The position numbers and the translations under genes are program-made. A stretch of 64,000 nt of DNA. Origin: Lachnospiraceae bacterium. Lineage in GTDB: Bacteria; Bacillota; Clostridia; Lachnospirales; Lachnospiraceae. Of the stretch, positions 42,544 through 52,303 are shown one piece after another. Numbering within the stretch: the first letter of the stretch is position 1; each line of letters opens with the position of its first letter. The notes below the pieces were generated by a model. It was given only the letters and a program-made list of their open reading frames with translations, was not told the origin of the DNA and ran no database searches. The DNA lies in NCBI GenBank assembly GCA_029006155.1, contig JAQXGF010000050.1:1-64000 (forward strand). Direction: 5' to 3'.

Positions 42544-45500
42544 ATGATTACACGGGATAATATTATTCATTTTTACGAAAAGTATAAACGAAATCTGAAA
42601 ATAGAGGAGCAGACTATCAGCAAGATTCTCGATGCAGAAGATCAGGAAGCATGGATGGAGAATCTGCGCGGCAAGTCCAGGATCATGCGCAGCCTGTATA
42701 TCGAGAATGAGGCACTGCTGAATCTCTATGTCCGTCCGTTCATTGAGGAGGAGAACCGCCTCAATGATGAGCTGGCGGAGGAATTTCTGAATCAGATCCT
42801 GGAGGCGGACCGGGAGGAGTACGAGGATGATCTCGCGATGCGCAGTATGCTGGAGGTACTGTCGCATTATTTTAAGAAGCGCGGCAATCTCGCTTCCTAT
42901 ATCTGGAGCCTGAATACCTTAGGCGGTTTCTACAACCGTGCAGCGGAGGAAAGCGGCGGGAAGCGTTCGGCGGAATATTTTGAGAAGCTGCGCGGCATGA
43001 AATCGCACTATTTTGAACTGACAGATTTTAATGTACGCAAGCGGATTATCTATTCTTTCTACAATTATCCGGTCGTACTTTACAATTTTCATCTGGCAGA
43101 AGCACCGCTGATCAACCAGCTTCTGGATGAGGCACTGGAATTTTACAATGATCCGAAGGTGCGTGCTTTAGACGGGGAGCAGTTTGACTTTCCGGAGCTG
43201 ATCGAAGAGCTGAATTATGATGTTCTGGGAAATTATGTCCTGAGCCATGACCGCTGGACGATCGACCAGACGCTTTTGAAGCGGGCCAAAGAAGCGCTCG
43301 GCGCGATCTATCAGCGATATCTGGACGATGGCTGTGCCCCGTATGACATTCCGGATGAAGTCTACTGCAATTATCACCGCTGCCTGTTTTTTTCCGGTGA
43401 GATCACCTGTACAGAATATGTCGAGAATTACAAGCGCTTCTGCGATTACAGCATTGCGCATGATTCGATGGAGAATCCGGATGGCGCGGACTTTTATGAC
43501 AGCCGCCTGTTTCAGATCGCCATCAACCATCTGCCGAACATCATTGAGACACTCCGTCTCTATAAAGACGAATACCATGGGGATCCGACGATCCAGAAGA
43601 GCTGTGTCGAGCAGTATGTGCAGGTCATGCGGGAGGTACCGCGGGTCGGACGGGTCGCTTTTGTCAATGATGTCATGAGCCGTTCGATCATTGAAGTGCT
43701 GCGTCTGGTATCGGATGACGATGAGAACTGTGGCGTACTGATGGAAGTGATGCTGATGCGGGACGAGATCACGCTTGTGCATGCTTCGATGGTGGAGCGG
43801 ATCGCCCGCCGGATCTTACATGCGGTGCTGGATCAGAAGCCGGAACTGCTGGTCGGGTCTGCCGGCTGTGAAAATGTCGTCGAGGTACTGGAGCGCAGAG
43901 AAGAATTGCTGGACTATGCCACGCAAGCTGCAAAGCTGTTTGACATTGGCAAGATCGAGATCGCCGAGATCGTGAACAAGCAGTCGCGCCAGCTGACGGA
44001 ACGGGAAAAACGCCGGATCCGCGAGCATCCAAAGCGCGGGGCAAAGCTGCTCGAGGACATTCCGGCGTTCCGCAAATACCGGGACGTCGTCATCGGCCAC
44101 CACAAATCGTGGAACGGGAAGCTGGGCTATCCGGCAGACTTTGATAATACGGCATCCCCATACCGCTTTTTCATCGAGCTGATCCATATCAGCGACTGTC
44201 TGGATGCCGCGACGGATTATATCGGGCGAAGTTACCGCAGCAGCAAGCGCTTTGAAGACTGTATGGAGGAGCTTGTCCAGGGAAAGGGACGTGTCTATTC
44301 GCCGGATCTGGTCGATATACTGGCGGAGGATGTTACCCTGCAGGAGGATCTGTCGTATCTTCTGAGTGCCGGCCGGGCGCGGACCTGCTATGAGGTGTAT
44401 CGCAGAATGATTCACGCACCGCAGGTGAAGGCAGAGGAGATGCCGGAGGGCTTCTGGCATGGGACACCGGATACGGCAGTTGAGGATGAGAAGCAGGAGT
44501 TGCTGGATCTGCTGCATGAGGCCGGAAGAGAGAACCGGAATCTGATCAAGGCACTCTCCAGAAACTCGCTGCTGATTTTGTATGTCAATATGATGTCCGG
44601 TGATTATAAAGTGTCTTATCGCAGCAGTCAACGGCTGTTTGCCCATCTGGCAGACGGAAGGTATGAGACTTTTTTAAAGGAACAGCTGGAGAAAACGGCA
44701 TTTCCGGAAGACTGGGAACAGGTGCGGCGGAAGCTGCGCCTTCCTGAGCTGTCACAGATTTTTGTGGAGCAGGGCGGAAATTATGAAGCAGAACTGCGGC
44801 TTCTGATCGGGGACGAGTATCGCTGGACCCGTCTGCAGTTTATACAGATCGACGAGTCGAACGGGATTCCGCGCATGATGGCAGTCCTGCTTCAGGATGT
44901 GCATGACACGCGCAGCCGGACGGAACAGATTATGACGGCATTAAAGGAGGCTTACCAGTCTGCGGAAAATGCGAATAAGGCGAAGAGCCTGTTTTTGAGT
45001 AATATGTCACATGACATCCGGACGCCGATGAACGGCATTATCGGTATGACGCAGATCGCATTGAATCATTTGACGGATCAGGCGCGCGTGCTCGACTGTC
45101 TGCGCAAGATCGATGAATCTTCCCAGCATCTGCTCGGGCTGATCAATGAAGTGCTCGATATGTCCAAGATCGAGAGTGGCAGTACCGAGCTGCATATGGA
45201 GCCGGTGGCGCTCGCACCTCTGCTGCGCGGTGTGGCGGATGTCTGCCTGCCGATGGCACAGAAGAAGGAACAGAAGTTCCAGACAAGGCTGGAGTCGGTC
45301 GGCGAGGATTATGTCCTGACCGATCCGGTAAGGCTGCGCCAGGTATTTATCAACCTCGTTTCCAATGCGGTCAAGTATACGCCGGATGGCGGTGAAGTGC
45401 TTTTTGAGGCAAAGCGGCTGCAGGAGGAGCGTTCCGGATATCTGAATTATCAGTTTGTTGTCAAAGACAATGGAATCGGAATGTCGGAAGAATTTCTGGA

Positions 45501-46161
45501 GCGGCTGTTTGAGCCGTTCGCGCGGGAAGATAACAGCATGACGAATGTGACGCAGGGAACCGGACTCGGACTGTCGATCGCGAAGTCGATCCTTGGTATG
45601 ATGGGCGGCGGGATCGAAGTAAAAAGTAAGCAGGGACTTGGGACGACATTCCTCGTGACATTGCGGCTGGCGCGCGCAAAAGAGGCCGGTGTGGAGCATC
45701 ATTTACAGCCGGGAACATCGATGGCAGACCGGATGCGTTTTGCCGGGACGCGCATTTTGCTGGTCGAGGACAATGCACTGAATATGGAGATCGCCTGCGA
45801 GCTGCTCTCAGAGACCGGGCTTGTGATCGAGACAGCAGAAAATGGCCAGGATGCGGTGGAGAAAGTAAAGCAGCACCCGGATGGCTATTACCGGCTGATC
45901 TTTATGGATATTCAGATGCCGGTCATGAACGGATATGATGCGGCGCGGACGATCCGTCAGATCGGGACAGACTATACCGGCCAGTTGCCGATCATTGCGA
46001 TGACGGCAAATGTATTTCAGGATGATATCGTCAATGCGCTTGAGAGCGGCATGAATGACCATGTGACGAAGCCGATTGATATGGATGTGGTCTGTGCGGT
46101 ACTGGAGAAGTGGCTGGGTGATGCCCAAAAGAAAGAGCAGGAGATCGAGCATGGAGCGTAA
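42544..46161 (+). CDS. Cytoplasmic hybrid histidine kinase with degenerate HD-GYP
   Basis: The 1,205-residue protein has no transmembrane segment. In order: a helical N-terminal region (about 1-390); an HD-GYP-like domain (about 400-640) in which the HD dyad is FD (F466-D467) while HH519-520 and LGYP (527-530) remain; a PAS-like region (about 670-790); HisKA with NMSHDIRTPMNG (H823); HATPase with DNGIGMS and GTGLGLSI; and a C-terminal receiver with phosphoacceptor D1122 in FMDIQMPVMNG. Loss of the metal-binding His suggests the HD-GYP part senses rather than cleaves c-di-GMP. No DNA-binding partner lies nearby, so the receiver may act through protein contacts. The next gene starts inside its 3' end. 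Confidence 0.9.
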   Translation: MITRDNIIHFYEKYKRNLKIEEQTISKILDAEDQEAWMENLRGKSRIMRSLYIENEALLNLYVRPFIEEENRLNDELAEEFLNQILEADREEYEDDLAMRSMLEVLSHYFKKRGNLASYIWSLNTLGGFYNRAAEESGGKRSAEYFEKLRGMKSHYFELTDFNVRKRIIYSFYNYPVVLYNFHLAEAPLINQLLDEALEFYNDPKVRALDGEQFDFPELIEELNYDVLGNYVLSHDRWTIDQTLLKRAKEALGAIYQRYLDDGCAPYDIPDEVYCNYHRCLFFSGEITCTEYVENYKRFCDYSIAHDSMENPDGADFYDSRLFQIAINHLPNIIETLRLYKDEYHGDPTIQKSCVEQYVQVMREVPRVGRVAFVNDVMSRSIIEVLRLVSDDDENCGVLMEVMLMRDEITLVHASMVERIARRILHAVLDQKPELLVGSAGCENVVEVLERREELLDYATQAAKLFDIGKIEIAEIVNKQSRQLTEREKRRIREHPKRGAKLLEDIPAFRKYRDVVIGHHKSWNGKLGYPADFDNTASPYRFFIELIHISDCLDAATDYIGRSYRSSKRFEDCMEELVQGKGRVYSPDLVDILAEDVTLQEDLSYLLSAGRARTCYEVYRRMIHAPQVKAEEMPEGFWHGTPDTAVEDEKQELLDLLHEAGRENRNLIKALSRNSLLILYVNMMSGDYKVSYRSSQRLFAHLADGRYETFLKEQLEKTAFPEDWEQVRRKLRLPELSQIFVEQGGNYEAELRLLIGDEYRWTRLQFIQIDESNGIPRMMAVLLQDVHDTRSRTEQIMTALKEAYQSAENANKAKSLFLSNMSHDIRTPMNGIIGMTQIALNHLTDQARVLDCLRKIDESSQHLLGLINEVLDMSKIESGSTELHMEPVALAPLLRGVADVCLPMAQKKEQKFQTRLESVGEDYVLTDPVRLRQVFINLVSNAVKYTPDGGEVLFEAKRLQEERSGYLNYQFVVKDNGIGMSEEFLERLFEPFAREDNSMTNVTQGTGLGLSIAKSILGMMGGGIEVKSKQGLGTTFLVTLRLARAKEAGVEHHLQPGTSMADRMRFAGTRILLVEDNALNMEIACELLSETGLVIETAENGQDAVEKVKQHPDGYYRLIFMDIQMPVMNGYDAARTIRQIGTDYTGQLPIIAMTANVFQDDIVNALESGMNDHVTKPIDMDVVCAVLEKWLGDAQKKEQEIEHGA

Positions 46162-46504
46162 AGAAGAACTTTTGTATCAGCGCTTTTTAAATACTGCACA
46201 GGAGGCTGTGCGACTGACGGCAGCACTGGAAGGATTTTTCTCAAAGGCGGATATCCCGGAGGAGCAGCGGGATGCCTATGCCGCTTACCTGAAGCGCCGG
46301 ATCCGTCCCGCGATGGAACGGCTGATCCGGGAAAATGCCCTGGAGAAACTGGATGCACTGGAGCAGCTCGGCTGGTTCGGGGCGCGGGAGATGGATGCGT
46401 TTATTTTGCAGGCGCAAAGACTCGGACAGGAGGCGGCGATGCTCTGGCTGATGCGGAGAAAGGGGGAACGGTATGGATACCACGACCGGGATTTCACCCT
46501 CTAG
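46151..46504 (+). CDS. Small helical protein of the MoxR/VWA operon
   Basis: The 117-residue charged protein is predicted to be all helix (MERKEELLYQRFLNTAQEA; LERLIRE-type heptads) without cysteines or membrane segments. I do not recognise a family. ATG 46151 overlaps the hybrid kinase stop by 11 bp and follows CAGGAGAT. Its 3' end overlaps the VWA gene by 32 bp. The tight coupling between a sensor kinase and a MoxR/VWA pair suggests that it adapts one to the other, which is inference. Confidence 0.7.
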   Translation: MERKEELLYQRFLNTAQEAVRLTAALEGFFSKADIPEEQRDAYAAYLKRRIRPAMERLIRENALEKLDALEQLGWFGAREMDAFILQAQRLGQEAAMLWLMRRKGERYGYHDRDFTL

Positions 46505-47777
46505 CGTGGAGACTCTGGCGCTGCGGATCCTTGGCAGCTGCCGCAGTGTGGTTTACCGGCAATATCCGCATCTGGATGCCGCGCTTGCCGCGCTCGTTCC
46601 GGAATGTGCCAAGGAGACTGAGATAGTCGGAACCGATGGGCTCCGGCTTTTCTTTTCGGGGCAGAAGGTGCTTGCCGACTATGCAGCCTGTCCGCAGCGG
46701 ATGCACCGGAGGTATCTGCATCTTCTGCTGCACGGCCTGTATCTGCATCTGCCCGGTGCAAAGCAGTATGAGCCGCGGCGGTGGGATCTGGCGTGCGATC
46801 TTGCGGCAGAGCGGATGATCGGGCAGATCTGCAAAGACCGGGCAGAATTTTGTGTTCCATTCGGGGAAGCGGAAGAAGAGATTCGCCAGGGGATGGAGAA
46901 GTGGCTTGGCAGCCGCGCATTGTCTGCAGAGCAGATTTATGCCAGACTGCGCACGGAGGAGCCGCCGTATACACTGGAACAGCTCTCGCAGATCTACACA
47001 TGGGACGATCACCGCCCGTGGCGAATGGCCGAAGTGGACGGGGAGGGGCTCCGGAAAAAATGGGAACAGATCCGGGCGCATTCCGGGAGCTGGGCCGGTG
47101 GCGTTGGAGGCCACAGTGCCGGAACAGAAGCAGGGGATAGCGTTGACCTGCTGCAGCCGCTTCATCCCGGTGGACGTTATGATTATCACCGGTTTCTGCG
47201 GCAGTTTGCGACGCTTAAGGAGGAGCAGGAGCTCGACCTGGAGAGCTTTGATCCGGTGCAGTATCAGTTTGGCATGGCGCATTATGGAAATATCCCGCTG
47301 ATCGAGCCGCTGGAATACCGGGAGGTCCACAGGCTCTCGGAGCTAGTGATCGCGATCGATACGTCGGGTTCGTGTGAGGCAGAGACGGTGACGCAGTTTT
47401 TGCAGGAGACGTACGCCATCCTTTCGGAGCAGGAGAACTTTTTCCGCAAAATGAAGGTGTACCTGATCCAGTGCGACTGCTGCGTGGAACAGGTGCAGGT
47501 GATCCATTCCAGAGAAGAGTGGGAGAAGTGCAGCCAGAGCATTACCATTCAGGGGCGGGGCGGTACGGACTTCACGCCGGTGTTCCGGTATGTGGAGGAA
47601 CTGCGCAGAAAAAAAGAGTTGTCCAACCTGCGGGCCATGATTTATTTTACTGATGGAGATGGCATTTATCCGCGGACAGCCCCGGACTATGAGACGGCCT
47701 TTGTCTTTGTAAGGCGCACGGATGGGATGCGTCAGGTGCCGAAGTGGGCGCGGGTGTTCTGTACAGCGGACGTGTGA
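46473..47777 (+). CDS. VWA-like (DUF2201) protein
   Basis: The 434-residue protein has an N-terminal metallopeptidase-like region (about 1-280; the HExxH-like site is HLLLH near residues 91-95, without Glu, so probably inactive). A C-terminal von Willebrand factor A domain follows with a full MIDAS: DTSGS (296-300), GGTDFTP and FTDGDG. VWA proteins of this type work with MoxR-family AAA ATPases, such as the one that follows, in assembly or metal-insertion chaperoning. The start is inside the preceding gene, following GGGGGAACGGT. Confidence 0.85.
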   Translation: MDTTTGISPSSVETLALRILGSCRSVVYRQYPHLDAALAALVPECAKETEIVGTDGLRLFFSGQKVLADYAACPQRMHRRYLHLLLHGLYLHLPGAKQYEPRRWDLACDLAAERMIGQICKDRAEFCVPFGEAEEEIRQGMEKWLGSRALSAEQIYARLRTEEPPYTLEQLSQIYTWDDHRPWRMAEVDGEGLRKKWEQIRAHSGSWAGGVGGHSAGTEAGDSVDLLQPLHPGGRYDYHRFLRQFATLKEEQELDLESFDPVQYQFGMAHYGNIPLIEPLEYREVHRLSELVIAIDTSGSCEAETVTQFLQETYAILSEQENFFRKMKVYLIQCDCCVEQVQVIHSREEWEKCSQSITIQGRGGTDFTPVFRYVEELRRKKELSNLRAMIYFTDGDGIYPRTAPDYETAFVFVRRTDGMRQVPKWARVFCTADV

Positions 47778-47845
47778 TACTGCGGGATATGTTACCAGCA
47801 GAAAGCCAGAGGATATATATCAGAAACAGGAGAACAGATGGGATT

Positions 47846-49360
47846 ATGAACATACAGGAAGCAAAGGAAGAGATCACACATACTCTGCGGGCATACCTGC
47901 ATAAGGATGAGATGGGAAACTATACCTTTCCGCTCGTGCGGCAGCGTCCGATCCTTCTGATCGGGCCGCCGGGCATCGGGAAGACGGCAGTGATGGAGCA
48001 GATCGCCAGGGAATGCCAGGTCGGACTGGTCAGCTATACGATGACGCATCACACGCGGCAGAGCGCGATCGGGCTGCCGAAGATCGTGGAGCGGGATTAT
48101 GCCGGGACTGCAATGACAGTGACGGAATATACGATGAGCGAGATCATAGCCTCGGTCTATGACTGCATGGAGCGGACCGGAAAAAAAGAAGGCATTCTCT
48201 TTATTGATGAGATCAACTGTGTCTCGGAGACTCTGGCGCCGACGATGCTGCAGCTGCTTCAGAACAAGCAGTTTGGAAATCACCGGATCCCGGATGGCTG
48301 GATCCTCGTAGCCGCGGGCAATCCGGCAGCCTATAATAAATCTGTACGGGAATTTGACATTGCGACGCTCGACCGCGTCCGTCTGCTGAATGTGGAGGCC
48401 GATCTGGATGCATGGCTTCGGTATGGCATTACACACCAGATCCACGGGGCGATCCTGTCGTATCTGCAGATCCACAAGGAGCATTTTTACCTTGCAGAGT
48501 CGGAGGGCGGGCATAAATCGTTCGTCACGGCACGTGGCTGGGAAGATCTGTCCTGCCTGCTTAAAAGCTACGAGGAGGAGGGGATCCCGTGCGGTGGTGT
48601 GATGCAGCAGTACCTGCAGAAAAAAGAAGTGGCGGAAGAATTTGCACGCTACTATGAGCTGTACGGCAAGTATGGAATGGACTATGATATCCCGGGGCTG
48701 TTAAGCGGCAGAATCGAAAAAGGGACGGCACTCTACGAGGAGAAGCGGCAGATGGCCGGGCATGCTCCGTTTGATGAGCGGATGATGGTGATCCAGCAGA
48801 TGCTCACGTGGCTGGATGACGGATTTGCCGGATTTCATCAGGCAGATCAGGACTGTGTACAGCTGCACGCATGGCTGGCTGCATTTTTAAAAGGGACCGG
48901 GGCATTCTCTGGATTTGTAAAGGAACAGGGGGAGCGGCTGGCGGTAAAAGAGCAGATGGAGCTGCTGACCCGGGAGGAGGCGCGGGTACAAAAGCGGGCG
49001 CTCGGCATCCTGACAGACTATGGGCAGGAGCTGAAAGCACAGCGGGTGAGCACGCGGGAAGCGCAGGAAGCTGTGCTCCGGGCATGTTTTCAGGAGCAGG
49101 TGCGGCAGCGGCGTGTAAAAGTAGAGCAGCTGCAGGAGCAGCTTTCGCGGGCATTTGCGTTTGTATCCGACTGCTTTGGACGGGAGCAGGAGATGATCCT
49201 GCTCGTGACCGGGCTGACGCGGAATGACCGGGCGATGGACTTTATCCGGCTGTGCGGCTGTCCGGAATATCTGGACTGCGCCGGGGTATTGCTGCCGGAA
49301 GATACAGAGGATCTGCAGGAGCAGGCAAGACAGCTTCTGAAAAAGGAAGCAAAGGAGTGA
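47846..49360 (+). CDS. MoxR-like AAA ATPase
   Basis: The 504-residue protein has an AAA domain in residues 1-260: Walker A GPPGIGKT (40-47), Walker B ILFIDEINC, sensor-1 VAAGNPAAYN and an arginine finger region in LDRVRLL. A long helical C-terminal region (about 260-504) follows with heptad-like segments. MoxR ATPases remodel VWA-protein clients. ATG 47846 starts the conserved helix; the VWA gene stops 69 bp earlier. It is followed within 2 bp by a MATE exporter gene. Confidence 0.88.
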   Translation: MNIQEAKEEITHTLRAYLHKDEMGNYTFPLVRQRPILLIGPPGIGKTAVMEQIARECQVGLVSYTMTHHTRQSAIGLPKIVERDYAGTAMTVTEYTMSEIIASVYDCMERTGKKEGILFIDEINCVSETLAPTMLQLLQNKQFGNHRIPDGWILVAAGNPAAYNKSVREFDIATLDRVRLLNVEADLDAWLRYGITHQIHGAILSYLQIHKEHFYLAESEGGHKSFVTARGWEDLSCLLKSYEEEGIPCGGVMQQYLQKKEVAEEFARYYELYGKYGMDYDIPGLLSGRIEKGTALYEEKRQMAGHAPFDERMMVIQQMLTWLDDGFAGFHQADQDCVQLHAWLAAFLKGTGAFSGFVKEQGERLAVKEQMELLTREEARVQKRALGILTDYGQELKAQRVSTREAQEAVLRACFQEQVRQRRVKVEQLQEQLSRAFAFVSDCFGREQEMILLVTGLTRNDRAMDFIRLCGCPEYLDCAGVLLPEDTEDLQEQARQLLKKEAKE

Positions 49361-49362
49361 AC

Positions 49363-50730
49363 ATGAAAGTATTTGAATTTTTCAGAGATGACACGATGTT
49401 TTATGCGAAGCTGCGAAAGCTGGTGCTGCCGCTTGCGTTTCAGCAGTTCATGCTCGCGGCGGTCAGCGCGTCCGATGCGCTCATGCTCGGTGTGCTGTCG
49501 CAGGATTCTCTTTCTGCGGTATCGCTGGCAGGGCAGATTACGTTTATCTTTAATCTGTTTCTGAGCGGATTTACGACCGGGACGAGCATCCTCGCCGCGC
49601 AGTATTATGGAAAAGGCGATCAGGTATCGCTGGAAAAGATCTTTGCCTATGTCATCCGGATATCGGCGATGGTCTCGGCCGTCTTCTGCCTGGCTACGCT
49701 CTTTGTCCCGGAATATCTGATGCGGTTCTTCACATCGGATGCGGTGCTGATCCGTGGCGGGGCGGACTATCTGCGTGTGGTGGCGGCTTCTTATCTGTTT
49801 ACGGGCATTTCCCAGATTTATCTGTGCATGCTCAAAAATACCGGAGGTGCCATGCTGAGCACGGTCATCAGCTCTACGGTGGTCGTGCTCAATATTGGGC
49901 TGAATGCGGTGCTGATCTACGGGATTGGCCCGGCACCGCAGATGGGGATCGCCGGAGCCGCACTTGCCACGACGCTTTCCAAGCTGGTGGAGCTGATCTG
50001 GGCGTATGCCGCATCCTTGCAGGAGGGGCGGGTACGGCTGCGGATCCGATATCTGTTTGGGGCGGTTGGCGTGCTGGCGAAAGACTACTGGCGGTATTCC
50101 GCCCCGATGTTTGCGGATTTTCTCGTATGGGGCTTTGGATTTTCGATGTATTCGGTCATCATGGGACACCTTGGAAATGATGCGGTGGCAGCAAATTCGA
50201 TTGCCAATATCGTAAAGAACCTGATTGTCTGCTTCTGCGGTGGTCTGGCGAACGGCGGAGGGATCCTTGTCGGAAATGAGCTTGGAAAGGGTGAGCTGAA
50301 GCAGGCGAGAAGATACGGGGATCTTTTATTCTGGCTGAGCATTGTCTGCGGAGCGGCATCCGGTGCCATCCTTCTGCTTTGCAGGCCGGTGATCCTGCAC
50401 TTTGTAAATCTGAGCCCGGTAGCGGCCGGATATCTGCAGTGGATGCTGCTTCTGTGCGTATTTTATATGGTAGGAAAATCCTTCAACATGATGACGATCT
50501 CCGGTATTTTCCCGGCGGGCGGCGATTCGAAATTTGGTCTGATTTGCGACATCATCAACATGTGGTTTGTCATATTGCCGTGTGCCTTTCTGGCCGCATT
50601 TGTGCTGAAATTGCCGGTTGTACTGGTATTCCTTGTGATCAATCTGGACGAGGTCACAAAGCTCTGGGCGGTCATCCGGCACTACCGGAAGTACGGCTGG
50701 GTGAAAAATCTGACGCGCACGGAAGCATGA
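49363..50730 (+). CDS. MATE-family efflux transporter
   Basis: The 455-residue protein has twelve expected transmembrane helices in two halves and MATE features near the start (KLVLPLAFQQFMLAAVSASD, SALSLAGQ-like AVSLAGQITFI) and in the second half (DFLVWGFGFSMYSVIMGHLG). It expels drugs or metabolites using a cation gradient; the substrate is unknown. ATG 49363 follows AAGGAG. It is co-transcribed with the MoxR gene. The paralogue at 54343 is on the opposite strand. Confidence 0.92.
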   Translation: MKVFEFFRDDTMFYAKLRKLVLPLAFQQFMLAAVSASDALMLGVLSQDSLSAVSLAGQITFIFNLFLSGFTTGTSILAAQYYGKGDQVSLEKIFAYVIRISAMVSAVFCLATLFVPEYLMRFFTSDAVLIRGGADYLRVVAASYLFTGISQIYLCMLKNTGGAMLSTVISSTVVVLNIGLNAVLIYGIGPAPQMGIAGAALATTLSKLVELIWAYAASLQEGRVRLRIRYLFGAVGVLAKDYWRYSAPMFADFLVWGFGFSMYSVIMGHLGNDAVAANSIANIVKNLIVCFCGGLANGGGILVGNELGKGELKQARRYGDLLFWLSIVCGAASGAILLLCRPVILHFVNLSPVAAGYLQWMLLLCVFYMVGKSFNMMTISGIFPAGGDSKFGLICDIINMWFVILPCAFLAAFVLKLPVVLVFLVINLDEVTKLWAVIRHYRKYGWVKNLTRTEA

Positions 50731-50746
50731 TTTGTGAAATTAACAG

Positions 50747-50775
50747 TTGAACGATGCATAAAATCAGGCTATAAT
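50747..50775 (+). promoter_or_regulatory. Promoter of the AGCS-glmS transcript
   Basis: TTGAAC at 50747-50752 and TATAAT at 50770-50775 have a 17-bp spacer. It is the only clear promoter before both the symporter and, 53 bp after it, glmS. Confidence 0.75.
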
Positions 50776-50858
50776 GGGCGTATGTCGCGTTTGCGGCGGA
50801 CAAAAGAACGTGGCGGGCGGAAATTTCCGGCCGTGCATGAAAAAGAAAGAGAGAAATT

Positions 50859-52250
50859 ATGATCCAGATTATCGAAAAGGTAAACAGCATGGTAAACAAC
50901 TTCATCTGGGGCGTACCGGCGATGGTGTGCATCTTCGGAGTCGGTCTGTACCTGAGCATCCGGACCGGGTTTTTGCAGATCCGGAAGTTCCCGTATGCGA
51001 TCCGCACGACGATCGGGCGGATTTTCCGCAAACGGAATGCCTCAGATGGCGCGCTGACCCCGTTTCAGGCCGTCTGTACGGCGCTGGCGGCGACCGTCGG
51101 TACCGGCAATATCGCAGGTGTCGCAGGCGCGATCGCGATCGGCGGACCGGGTGCGGTGTTCTGGATGTGGATTTCCGCGATCCTTGGCATGTGTACGAAA
51201 TTCGCCGAGGTGACTCTGGCAGTCCATTTCCGGGAAGTAAATGCAAACGGGGAACTGGTCGGCGGCCCGATGTACTACATCAAAAATGGGCTTGGCAAAA
51301 AATGGGTATGGCTCGCGTACCTGTTTTCCGCTTTTGGTGTGCTCACGGTATTTGGTACCGGAAATGCGACGCAGGTAAATACGATCACGACGGCGATCAA
51401 TTCGGCATTGCTGAATTTCCAGATCATTGATGTAGGTGCGGTCGCGACGTCGAACCTGATCATCGGAATCGTGATGGCGATTCTGGTGGCCCTGATCCTG
51501 CTCGGAGGAGTCAAGCGGATCGGTCAGGTGACAGAGAAGCTCGTACCGTTTATGGCACTTCTCTACATCGTGCTCGCGATCGGTGTCGTGCTGGTCAACA
51601 TTCAGGTACTTCCGTCTGTCTTTGCCTCGATTTTCGAGGGGGCGTTCCGTCCGTCAGCCGTGACCGGCGGTGCGATCGGAAGTATGATTACGAGTATGAA
51701 AAAGGGCGTGTCCCGCGGGATTTTCTCAAACGAGGCGGGACTTGGTACCGGCTCGATTGCGCATGCCTGTGCCGATACGAGAAAGCCGGTCAAGCAGGGC
51801 ATGTTCGGTATTTTTGAAGTATTTACCGACACGATTGTGATCTGTACGCTGACTGCGCTTGTCATTCTCTGCAGCCAGGTGCCGGTCGCTTATGGTGAGG
51901 CGGCAGGCGCAGAGCTCACGATTCAGGGCTTCACGGCGGTATACGGCAACTGGGTATCCGTCTTTACGGCAGTAGCGATGTGCTGCTTTGCCTTTTCCAC
52001 GACGATCGGATGGGGACTGTACGGTGCGCGCTGCATCGAGTTCCTGTTCTCTGAGAAGGTGATTAAGCCGTTTATGGTAGCTTATTCCCTCGTTGCCATT
52101 CTTGGCGCGACGGCGAATCTCGGACTGATGTGGAGCATCGCGGAGACCTTCAATGGCCTCATGGCGATTCCGAATCTGATTGCCCTGTTCCTGCTGGCCG
52201 GAACAGTGGTGAAGCTGACGCGGGACTATTTCGCGGGCAACGACCAGTAA
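50859..52250 (+). CDS. AGCS-family sodium:alanine/glycine symporter
   Basis: The 463-residue polytopic protein carries the same AGCS motifs as the carrier at 32111: TALAATVGTGNIAGVAGAI, GGPGAVFWM, FSNEAGLGTGSIAHA and TIGWGLYGARC. It imports alanine, glycine or a related amino acid with Na+. No glycine riboswitch precedes it, so its regulation differs from that of its paralogue. It lies directly upstream of glmS and shares its promoter region. ATG 50859 follows AGAAAGAGAG. Confidence 0.93.
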   Translation: MIQIIEKVNSMVNNFIWGVPAMVCIFGVGLYLSIRTGFLQIRKFPYAIRTTIGRIFRKRNASDGALTPFQAVCTALAATVGTGNIAGVAGAIAIGGPGAVFWMWISAILGMCTKFAEVTLAVHFREVNANGELVGGPMYYIKNGLGKKWVWLAYLFSAFGVLTVFGTGNATQVNTITTAINSALLNFQIIDVGAVATSNLIIGIVMAILVALILLGGVKRIGQVTEKLVPFMALLYIVLAIGVVLVNIQVLPSVFASIFEGAFRPSAVTGGAIGSMITSMKKGVSRGIFSNEAGLGTGSIAHACADTRKPVKQGMFGIFEVFTDTIVICTLTALVILCSQVPVAYGEAAGAELTIQGFTAVYGNWVSVFTAVAMCCFAFSTTIGWGLYGARCIEFLFSEKVIKPFMVAYSLVAILGATANLGLMWSIAETFNGLMAIPNLIALFLLAGTVVKLTRDYFAGNDQ

Positions 52251-52303
52251 ACGGATCCGAAGGAAGCGGCATGTGCCGCCATCAATGAGAGGAGAGAGAC
52301 GTT

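Noticed and set aside
52251-52303. glmS ribozyme before glmS
   Set aside because: The gap to the symporter is only 53 bp and holds only a short hairpin, whereas the ribozyme needs about 150 nt with a defined core.
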